Under the pieces are notes generated by a model. It worked only from the letters and a program-made list of their open reading frames with translations. It did no database searches and was not told where the DNA came from. Of a stretch of DNA of 64,000 bases, positions 49,001 through 59,150 are shown piece after piece. The position numbers were made by a program, and so were the translations under genes. This DNA is from Mermis nigrescens (taxonomy: Eukaryota > Nematoda > Enoplea > Mermithida > Mermithidae). The stretch lies in the NCBI GenBank assembly GCA_036768485.1, contig JAVLUZ010000223.1, positions 2,621,893-2,685,892 of the forward strand, written 5' to 3'. Each line of letters opens with the position of its first letter. Position 1 is the stretch's first letter.

Positions 49001-49642
49001 TTGACTAGAAATATTAGAAAAAATTCGTCATAACTAATTTCTCATTTTCTTTCGAAACAGCATTTTTGGAGTTTCTAATCATCACGAGCATCGCCATCGC
49101 TCACTAGGAACCCAAAACTTACCGCGCAAACCTGGTTTTCATATGCAAATCAGCCTAATTTGAATAGTACATGCAAATTAGGCTAATTTGCATATTGCAA
49201 ACTTGGTTCATGGCAAGTCTTGGGTTCATAGCGCTGCTCCTGATGATTAGAAGTTTCACGCCTTGAGATACATTTTTATACGTTTTTTTAATTAACTTTT
49301 TTAATTTTTTCTTTTTTTAAAATCATTTTAATACTTAGGTATTGCTTATTTTTGTTCGTAAATCGTGACTTTGAGTCATTTTCAGGTACTTTTGCGGCTA
49401 AAAATAGAAGTTTAAAATCCGAAAATCTAGTTTTCAACCCGGCTGAAAAATCTTAACCCTGCACCCCTCACCCATGACCCGAGGACTTCTGCATTCCGCC
49501 ATCCCGACCTGACGGGTCAGGTTGTCGACAGATTTGTCAGGTCAAAATTTCAAAAAACTACCTAAGCTATTCAAAAACGTAAAAAACTGTTTTGGGTGCT
49601 CAGAAAAACTACCACCTTGTGGTAAAGCATAGATACTTGAAC
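46001..49642. other. gene-poor repeat region
   Basis: No host exon was recognised. It holds a family A copy (46103-46493), a segment with direct GCTTGTGAGCAC repeats and TGTACAAAGATG motifs (about 47455-47650), scattered GCGCGAAGCG motifs (about 47998 and 48343), and a fold-back element (49068-49260). Confidence 0.55.
49068..49260. repeat. fold-back (long palindrome) element
   Basis: The left arm runs TTTCTAATCATCACGAGCA ... GGAACCCAAAACTTACC ... CATATGCAAATCAGCC. The right arm is its inverted, slightly diverged copy (GGCTAATTTGCATAT ... AAGTCTTGGGTTC ... GATGATTAGAA). The spacer is about 12 bp. A transcript could form a hairpin with arms of about 90 bp. It is non-coding. Confidence 0.75.
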
Positions 49643-50283
49643 TAGTGATTGACCGGGGCGACTTTTTCGGCCGGGGCCGGGGCTGGCCGGGGTCATACAA
49701 GGAAAATATTATTGCATGACACATACTTGGGGTGGGTATAGGAAAATAAATAATGAGCGACTGCTCAATTCAGTTGTAAATGGCAAGCGCAAAGTCAGGT
49801 GCGCCTTTTCATATCAAGTTTTATTACTATTTATGTCACAAGAAACAAATTTAGTCCAGTGTTTCATTGTTTGAATCATCAATAAAGTCTATGTAACTGC
49901 TATTAGCACACTCTATATCATTTGGATCTTCGCTACTGCTACTGCTGCTGTAGTGATTGGATGCAATAGGTATTGGATGTAATAAATGAGACATCACACA
50001 TTCCCACAAGGGGTGAGGGGTATTACCCCCTCAGGGTCCGAGACACAAGTCACTGTCAGACGATTTTTGGTGAAACCCCTTTGAATTTTTTGAACTTAAT
50101 TTTTTGGTATGGCAAAAGTGTACCTAACTATTAGAATTTCACGAAGTTATACATTATTTTAGAATGTGAGCTAGAGTAAATTAAACTATCACTAAAAAAC
50201 ATGCATGCAATCGCTTAAAACTTTATGAGGGTCACTCAGTATACATGTAATGGCTAAATCTAGGGTAGGGTAGGGGTCCCCTC

Positions 50284-52263
50284 CAGTGATCGACCGGGCT
50301 CAAAATACCGGGCCCGGGCCCGGGCTTTGCTGCCGGGCTTGGTACTGGGCCCGGGCCTGGGCTTATATACTAACAACATGCCTTGCTTCCAGTATAATGT
50401 TATGCATAAGATACATATTTAGACCGATTTTACATTTGTTATTTGTCAAACGCAAAGCTTACTGCTGTATCAAGAAGATTTTGAATTCTAAGCTCTGTTA
50501 ATTATTCAATCTTTCTAAAAATAAATTAAGTAGTTAGCAAGGATTTTGGTAGGATTATTCAAGCAAGAACAAAGTTTTGTACTACAATAGCGCGCAATTC
50601 TATTATTAAAATGCACGTGCAATTGAACACGGTTTGTAAAAGCACAAGGTTTCATGTAGATATTTAAAGGAAATTGAGCATTAAATTTATGCATTCAGAC
50701 ATAACAGCGACTATGATATGGTCGGATAGAAGATATGCTGTTTGGTTTTAGAACTCAAACTATGTAGCGTACATTGACGTCAATTGAAATTGTGCAGTGT
50801 ATAGGATAGCACACGTATTGAAGCCATAGGCGTAGCCAGGGGGCATTGGGGGCACATGCCCCCCCCCGAAATTTTTCAGGAAGTTTGTTGATTTTTCGAG
50901 TGTAGCAATTGTGTCCAGAAAATCGAGTTCAAAAAAGGCAAAAACGTCAAAATTTTCTGCAGCTTCGCGCCGAGTCTTTATTATATTTATTGTTATATAG
51001 ATCCAATGAGTTCGAAAGCTTAAATTAGCTGAAATAATCGATCAATCCACATCACTTAAGTGATTTATTGCTCTATTTGTTCGTTGAATGAAACTGCGCA
51101 TGCTTGTTGAGCATTAAATGTGCAAAAACGATTGTGTACCAGTTTGTCTATTCTTTGCTTTGTATGTCTTTCTTTACAAGGACAGGACACATAACCTGTT
51201 TTTAAATGAAAGGAATGACTGAAATTTCTCATGTTTTTTGCGCATTTTCTGTTTTCTGAATTATGTCTGGTTAATAAGAAGGCCACAAATGGGCCTGAAA
51301 ACGATAAGAACAAAACTGTCATTGATACATTTTTTTATATCTTATTGGCAGCACCCTTTGCTGCGCTCATACTTGAGCAGAGGTCGTAAGCGCATTTCAG
51401 CTCATAAATCTTGTACAATGTAGGACTTCATCAATTTTATGTGTTTTGAGCTTAATTTAGAACCGAGATTTGGCCAATTTTACGAAAATTTCAGCGATAG
51501 TATTTAACATTAAAGTGCTTGTCTGTTCTGTATGATTTAAGCGGTATAAATTGTGTTTAAAGAGCTAAAACGTCAAAATTTTTTCGGCGCATGGCGCTGC
51601 TAGTTATTGATTCTTCTTTTGTAGCTTCAGCATTGTGTTTAATAGCCTAAATCAGGCAAAATATCACCGGATATTAGTATTCAAAGATTACTAAATTCCA
51701 TGGTGCTCTGCGCCTCTTATGATTTCCGAACTCTTTGTCAATTAAAAGACCGTAAATTCTACATGAAAACAGTAAAAATTTCAAAAATTTTCGGCGTTTG
51801 CGCTGATAAACATTTTTGTATTTCTGATTGTCAGAAACCCATAAATTAGCTAAACTACACTACTAAAGGGTCGAGAACTCAGTTTTATTTTAAGTACTAA
51901 CGTTACTAACATTCAATGCAAAATTAGTCTTAAAAATTTTTTTGTGTATGCCCCCGAACCAAAATCCTGGCTACGCCTCTGATTGAAACGTTGTATAGAA
52001 GATGGATGCTTTATATGAAGTTGACAAGTTTTCTCTTGATAATGAGCAGGTGGGCATAAAAGTAAGGCAAATTGGGATTTAAATAGAATCACTGGGCTAG
52101 CAAATTCATAAGAAATACGGACAACAGCTGAAATGGTAAAACGTCTAAAATATTAACGATAATTATTTGAGGCCCGGAGGTTTTCAGCCGAGGCCCGAGC
52201 TCGGCAGGGCCCGCCTACGACCGGCCGGGCCCGGTCCGGGCCCGGGTACCCGGTCGATCACTG
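50284..52263. mobile_element. hAT-like element with GGGCCC arrays, third nest level
   Basis: The ends are CAGTGATCGACCGGG and, inverted, CAGTGATCGACCGGGTACC, with GGGCCCGGGC arrays in both subterminal regions. Clean 8-bp flanks were not found (GTCCCCTC versus GCCAAGTC), so the edges or target site may have changed. It carries the element 50825-51981. Confidence 0.75.
50825..51981. mobile_element. hAT-like element, innermost nest level
   Basis: The ends are CATAGGCGTAGCCAGG and, inverted, CAGAGGCGTAGCCAGG. The flanks ATTGAAGC (50817-50824) and ATTGAAAC (51982-51989) match at 7 of 8 bases. Its 1157 bp has no transposase frame. Confidence 0.85.
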
Positions 52264-54240
52264 GCCAAGTCCCTCGCCATTTTTAGAAGGAGGGGTTTAG
52301 CGACTAGATCAAAAATGGTGAAAACACATAAAAATAGCCAAAAAAGCGCAGTTTTCGCCAAAAAATGGGGGAGGGTGGTCAAATATCTTCTGACTTTCAA
52401 GGAAGTTTGGGGCTTCAAAGCGTGGATAAGGATGGCCAAAACCCCTGTCACATGTATATTTCTCGGCCATTTTCAGAGGAAGGAGGTAAGCGGCTCCATT
52501 TTCGCAGCCGCTTACCCCCTTAAAATCTTTAAAACGGTAGAATTTGCAATGAGGAATTCTACACCTTTTTTACAGTTTTTGTTCTTCAAAAATCTTTGTA
52601 CATGTACAAAGACGGTCCTGAAACGTCTTTGTACATCAGCAAAAATCTTCGCCGAATACAAAAAGACCGTGCTTCTAAATGTGATAATTCGGCCTGAATT
52701 TAGTTGATAATATTAGTTTGGCGCGAAGTGCCGAAATTTTTATGAGCTTTTGATGGAATTCACACATAAAACTCGACTGAGAAAGCTAAAACAACTTGTA
52801 CTACAAAATCAGAAATATTACAAAAATTGTAATATGCGAATTAAATCTTGTAATAAGCAACACTGCGCTTAGAATGGAAAAATGGAAAAGTGTCAAATAT
52901 TGAGAAACCCAAAAATTAGCCAAACACACTACTAAAGGTCGAAAAACTATGTTCTACCACACTGAAATCGTTACTGTACCATATTAAAGTATACAAAAAT
53001 TTGCATGTACAAAACAGTGTGTTTTTTGTATTCGCCAAAGATTTTTCCCGATGTACAAAGACTTTTCAGGACTATCTTTGTACATGTACAAAGATTTTTG
53101 GGAAGATAAAAACTGTAAAAAGGTGTAAAATTCCAAAAAATTTTCGGCGCTTCGCTCCGATATGAAAAATTGTCTGTCCTATATATCTTTAAAATGGCAA
53201 AATTTGTATTTAGAATGGAAAAATGTCAAATTTTCAGGCGCTTCGCGCCGTTTTGAGACAATTTTAGTAATTTTTGGCGTTAGAAACCCAGAAATTAGCT
53301 AAAATATCAATCAAAAGTCAAAAGACCATGTTTTACCATACTAAAATCGCTACTGTACCATATTATAGTAACCGAGAATTTGTGTGTACAAAATGCACAA
53401 AGACTTTTGGGTACAATCTTTGTTTATGTATATATATACAAAGGTACATTGTACAAAAAAACACTGTCACATACTGATAGTATTCGAAAATGTGTATGTT
53501 TAAAAATATATTTATATAATATAGCTACAAAAATTTGTTAGCTCATACAAAGACCTTTTCGGAGATCTTTGTACAAGCACATGAAGCTCGTAAAACAAAA
53601 TAGAGTCGGCTAATAATAGTCTACCACTTAATTTTCTGGTCCTCCAATTTGGGATTTCACCCCTCCCTCAACTCTGGACCTTAGGAAACTATTTGAGACA
53701 TATTTAGTTTTTCGGATCGAACGCAATTCTGCAGCGTAGTTTACATTCGGCTATAATTAACCTACGTCCTAATAACTATTACACAAGAAACGCGTTTTAA
53801 AGCACGCGGTTCCCATTCAATTAAATATAAAAGTGTTTTTTGTAAAAATAGTTTGTTGAAAACGTACAATTTCCAACTAGAAATAGAACTTATTTGTCAT
53901 CTCTAAATCTTTTAGCCATAGCTATGAATGAATGAGTTTAAAGTAGCATTTAGTTTAAGTAAGTTAAGTTGAGGAATCGAAAACATGCAGATTTTCCTGA
54001 ACATTTATTCAGTAAAAGCTCATTTATACACAGTAGCAAAGTTATAACAAGGACTAAGTAAGTATACATATGGTCTAATCAGTACAGTTCTCAAAATTAA
54101 CACTTGCTCATTGATAAATAAGTGCTAGTATCACAGCCTGTACAAAATACGAATTACACTGAATTTTCCCCGGCCCCGGCCATTTTTTGACCTTGCCCCG
54201 GCCGGGGCCGGGGATGCTGAAAAATGGCCGGGGATCACTA

Positions 54241-55731
54241 ACTTTAACTACCATATGCCTCTCAACAACTACCAAACCAGTAGTAAAACTACCAACCTGG
54301 CAACACTGGTTGTCGAACTCGCATTTCCCGAAACGATGTTAAAATTAGCTACAGTAGTTAACACAATATTTTAACTGTAATCGATATCTAGCTCGCTTGT
54401 CTTAGAAAACCTCAAATTTTCACCAGAACCCAAAAAAACTCGAGATTTACAAAAATCTCAACAAAAACCCCAAAAAAATAAAAACCTCAGAAAAACCTCA
54501 AACGTAAATAAAAACCTCCAAAATTTGAGGTAAAACCCCACGGTTGGCAACCCTGATTTTCATCTCTAGCCAGTCCTTGTTTTTCAAAATACAGTAAAGA
54601 GATATTACTATTTTAATACAGCAAGCATAAAAGCTGCATATATTTTTTATTTTTGTACCTATACACACTCCATTTTATCTATAGTCTGTCCCATTCCAAG
54701 CAATCCATTTCTCACTTTATGGCTTATTACTGCGGCGCAAATATTTTACGGCTTAGGTTGTTGCGGCAGTTTGTTTTGCTTTAGCAAAGCAAATTAAACA
54801 CCAATAAGAAGTGTTTAGAGCAACCAGCCGCTGCGAGAGCACTAGCCGTTTGTGCTCTGAAAAACTAATACATCATATTTAGTGCAAATGCCTAAGCCGT
54901 TTGGAATAGACCAGACTATAAAACCTATAGTCTGTTTCAAAATTCTTTGGACTTTTTTACAGCAATGTGATTCAAAAGCAGTGAAAATGTAGCCAATCGG
55001 TGGAAGGCCTTTTGGATGCGATTGGCCTTCGTCTGCTGCAAAGTTGTGGCTCTTAAACCCTATGTTTTGGCATTCTCCGGTCAGTTTTACTCTAAGAGGC
55101 TATGAAGAGCGTTATCTGCAGCTTCGCGCATGAAAATTACATACACTTGTATAAAGCGCGAGGAGCGCAACCACACATGGGCGCGGGGGTTTGGGGGGTA
55201 TGCGCCCCCCAGAAGTTGAAATACCCCCCCCAGAAATCAGCATTACCCCCCCCCCCAGAATTCAAATTTTGAAAATTTTTTGCTTTTTAGCGATTTTTTG
55301 GATGCCATTGGATAGTGCTCAATCGAGAAACGTCAAAAAATGGTGTTTTTCCGCCATACGACAACTTTTAAGACCATTTTTTGACCTTTTAAAATTTTTT
55401 CCACCCCCCCCCCCCCCCCTGAGCGCAACTCCCGCATCTCTCGCTTTAAAAAGTGAGTGTTAATGGCGCTATACTATAGTCTGTTTACATTTATCCGAGA
55501 GCTTTTTCAGTAAATGTTTTCGGAGGCTACAGTAACCCCTTCTCCTTCTTATTTACTGTAGTTCGCTAGATCTCACTGTAGAGAAGGGGTTTTCAATAAC
55601 ATTTTTGCGACATGATTTATTCTCGCCTTCCAGCAAATGAATCAACTCACGGATATAAATCACGCATTCAGCTTGTCCTTAGTTGACACTTCAAACACAA
55701 TAGACTGAAATGTTAAGAAACACGGCGAAAT
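54241..55731. other. repeat region upstream of the tRNA-like sequence
   Basis: It contains a mariner-like MITE (54682-54918), a family G copy with runs of C (about 55175-55440) and isolated TAGTCTGTTT ends (about 54932 and 55477). I see no gene. Confidence 0.55.
54682..54918. mobile_element. mariner-like MITE with TA target duplication
   Basis: The inverted ends are TAGTCTGTCCCATTCCAA and, on the other strand, TAGTCTGGTCTATTCCAA, with TA at both flanks (54680-54681 and 54919-54920). The 237-bp element is non-coding. Confidence 0.75.
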
Positions 55732-55804
55732 CCCTCGCATAGCTCAGTGGTAAAACGTCTGCTTGTCGTGTCGAAGCTAACTGGATTCGATTCCAGCCGA
55801 TAGC
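55732..55804 (+). tRNA. tRNA-Asp(GTC)-like sequence, probably a pseudogene or Pol III-derived repeat
   Basis: A good internal A box (TAGCTCAGTGG, 55740-55750) and a B box-like GGATTCGATTCC (55783-55794) are correctly spaced and followed by TTTTT. The anticodon loop position reads TTGTCGT, giving GTC (Asp). The T stem is only four pairs (CTGG/CCAG) with an eight-base loop. I could not form a normal acceptor stem. Hence it is tRNA-like rather than a confirmed gene. Confidence 0.45.
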
Positions 55805-56123
55805 TTTTTATTTAGCGCACTTACTGTAAAAGCATTGTCCCAGTGCTGATTAAATGCCTAGAATTAAATTTATATGGGCGGATTAGTGCATTAAAAATGG
55901 AAGAATTCCAGCCACTCACCCTCACTGAGCTGATCTGCCGAATTACAGTAATTAGTCTTCTTTCGCTTTCTGTAGCCCTTAAAGAATTGACTAAAAAGCT
56001 CTCGAATAAATGGGAAGCAGACAATACTTATAGTCTGCTTCACATGACTCTCTGTGCATACATTTCAAAAATTTTAATTGACAGTAGGGATGCGGATCAC
56101 GATAATTATGTATCATATCAATG
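55805..56123. other. flank of the retrotransposon, with an interrupted MITE end
   Basis: After the tRNA-like sequence comes unique-looking DNA. From about 56027 (TATAGTCTGCTTCACATGAC) it resembles the left end of the MITE at 588-1034 and then stops at the LTR edge. The LTR retrotransposon may have inserted into that MITE. Confidence 0.5.
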
Positions 56124-57306
56124 TGTAACTTAGCGGGTTGTGCGCTTTCGATTTATCGGAGGTATCTTAGCGCGCCGCTAGGGGCATGCCGGTTAAGTAC
56201 TTGCAGTATGTACGGATACCTAAACCGACAGCGTGCCGCCGGGAAGATATGTATGTAAATGCAGCTGCCCTGTATCTACAATAGCGATACGGGCGAGGCT
56301 AACATTTGCCTTCGAGATTTACCTAGGTACGTAGGTACTTAAGCCTGCGCTTAGTGCTGGCCCCGATCGCGCGGCTCTAAGGCTTTCGATCTTTGGACCC
56401 TTACAGACCTTACGGCTTTGATCCCCTCAGCCCTAATATTGCTGGCTGCTTTTCGTCGGGTGATCTCAGCAGCTACGCCCTAAGACCTAAGGCTACCTAC
56501 CTAGTCTCGGAATTTGCCGCGGAGGTCAGTTGACCTATCTCAAGCTCAAGTTGTTATTTACCTTGTTTTCAATCAGTACCTGATCAGAAATGTTTTTGGT
56601 TCCTAATTTGTGTAGCACGCTGAACAATGAAAACAACAACAACGAGCTCTACGCTGATCAATCATCCCAAAAGATTAAATAATATTTTTGATCAATTTTT
56701 GGGCTTGAGAAATAAATTATGATTTTCGAATGAAGAAAACTATCATACGGAATTTACCTATCAGTCCACTGGAAGGGTGGAAGTCCTCGACGAAAGGATG
56801 GAGGCCGGCCTAACCCTCGGTATATCCGAAACCACTGGGTTGGTTTTCTATATTTTTATTCAACGAATAACACACGGCCTGTAGCCGGGAAAACAAATAC
56901 GTAAAAGAAAAATGACTATGTACAGTCGAAAATCACCGACCAACGAGAAAACCAAACAAGCCAAAAAACCAACTCGACCTCTTCTACACTGGCCTCAAGG
57001 ACCATTACAGTACAATAAAAATAACAATCAAATTAACGTAATACTGATAAACTTTTATCTCAGATCGAATGTTATCGATTACACGAGCGGTATGCATTAA
57101 ACAATTACTATTATCATACACTTAACTCTACGATACCGGACAAGTATCTAAATGTTTTTTATTATTGAAAATTTGGGAAAATAATGGGAAGACCGAAGGC
57201 ATAGCCCACAGTGCACCGTCATAGACAGCTACTAGTATTGGCTATGTAATGGCTATTGCGAACTGCTAAAGCATGTTCGCCTAAACGTGTAACTCTCGCA
57301 GTTACA
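56124..57306 (-). repeat. 3' LTR of a Ty3/Gypsy-like retrotransposon
   Basis: On the minus strand the LTR starts TGTAACTGCGAGAGTTACA, directly after a polypurine tract, and ends CCCGCTAAGTTACA. TGTAAC and GTTACA are inverted copies, as at retroviral-type LTR edges. It is 1183 bp and contains AATAAA hexamers. The partner LTR lies outside the window, so identity and target duplication cannot be checked. Confidence 0.8.
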
Positions 57307-57315
57307 CTCCCCCAC
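57307..57315 (-). promoter_or_regulatory. polypurine tract
   Basis: GTGGGGGAG on the minus strand immediately precedes the TG of the LTR. This is the usual priming site for plus-strand DNA synthesis in LTR retrotransposons. Confidence 0.75.
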
Positions 57316-58101
<786 letters not shown>

Positions 58102-59150
58102 TTAATAATCGTCGCGGTATTTGGCCTTCGAGCCATAAGATTTTCCGCGACGTCGGTGTCGTTGAAAATATTCTTGATCCGATTCCGGTTCGCGACGCGT
58201 ATTCGAACGCTCGCGATACTGATATGGCGATTGCCTACGCCCGTACAGATGTTGGCGTAGACGGTGATGCGGATCGACGGGTCGATCGTCGTCCTCAAAA
58301 TCGTCGTCGTCCTCGTAATCGTCTGCGTAACGACGCGGTATGGGTGGCGTCGGAGTAAATAATTGTTCCGGCGTAAAACCGTAAGTGCGTTGACGAGAAG
58401 GTTCGCGTGGACGCTGTTGTTGTTGCGTAACAGGCCACGGTTTCTGCAAAAGTGGACCCGGTCGAGGTTGTGGCTGATAACCCCGGTGGCTGGTTGACTT
58501 TGCTCCAACGGTGATTGATACTGGTCCCATTGACGTTGACGGGAATGCGACCGGCCCCGATGAGTTCCGCGGTTCGACTGTGGCGGACGGCGGTATTCAT
58601 AAGGCTGCTGCTGACGCGAGCGCGACAGATGACCAGCATCGGCCTGAGAATACGCCTCGGAACGCTCACGCGATTCCGTAAATTGCTGCTGTTGCCGCGG
58701 TTGGGTCTGCGGTCTTGTGTATTGCTGTACATGCGGTTTTACATGTGTCTGTTGCTGTGCTTGTGATTGCGAACGATGGTGCGTTTGCGCATAGCGCTGC
58801 CGGGATGACTGCGGGTCTTGTCGCCTCGATCCCTTTGGGCCTAAACGCGCTTTCAATTTAGCTGCAACTTCTGCTTGAACGAGTCTTCTCACTCGTTGTT
58901 TTTCCAAATTTTTCAACCGACGCAAAGTGTGCTCGGATTTAGTATCGTAAAAACGATTCAACTTTGCCTTGTGTTCGTCTTCTGGCATATGACGAACTTC
59001 TGAAGTCTCAGCAAGAGAACCGGCGGCGCGTAACTTCGTCGCACGCCGTGGCATTTCCGTAGCCAAATTCTCACGATCACGCTGCTCGATAGTCATGCGT
59101 GTTCGACGCATTGCAATCTGTGCTTCCAAGGAAAGATCGACTTCGGGCAT
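58102..59150 (-). CDS. retrotransposon ORF3, Arg/Gln/Pro-rich, probably frameshifted
   Basis: The start is the ATG at 59150 (MPEVDLSLEAQIAMRR). The first part has an Arg/Lys-rich N-terminal segment and then Gln/His/Arg/Pro/Tyr-rich low complexity (SRQRYAQTHHRSQSQAQQQ). Past about 58480 this frame loses its composition. A second frame becomes coherent there: RGYQPQPRPGPLL, FTPEQLFTPTPPIPRR, an Asp/Glu run DDYEDDDDFEDDD, and an Arg-rich end to TAA at 58102. The simplest reading is one protein of about 350 aa broken by an indel or read by frameshifting near 58450-58530. The charge pattern suggests nucleic-acid binding. No zinc knuckle, protease or membrane segment is visible. Confidence 0.6.

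Larger units (their letters stand above)
49995..53693. mobile_element. family D hAT-like element, copy 3 (inverted), interrupted
   Basis: It starts CACACATTCCCACAAGGGG and ends GGACCTTAGGAAACTATT, the inverse of copies 1 and 2. The 8-bp duplication TGAGACAT is perfect (49987-49994 and 53694-53701). The element 50284-52263 interrupts it. Without that insertion it is about 1.72 kb, matching copy 2. Confidence 0.9.
49643..54240. mobile_element. outer hAT-like element of a four-level nest
   Basis: The ends are TAGTGATTGACCGGGGC at the left and, inverted, TAGTGATCCCCGGCC at the right, with GGCCGGGG arrays inside each. The flanks ACTTGAAC (49635-49642) and ACTTTAAC (54241-54248) match at 7 of 8 bases. 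It contains the element 49995-53693. Its own sequence is about 0.9 kb. Confidence 0.82.

Noticed and set aside
3871..54240. hAT transposase genes inside the inverted-repeat elements
   Set aside because: All are non-autonomous. The longest internal frames are short, repeat-derived and lack transposase motifs.
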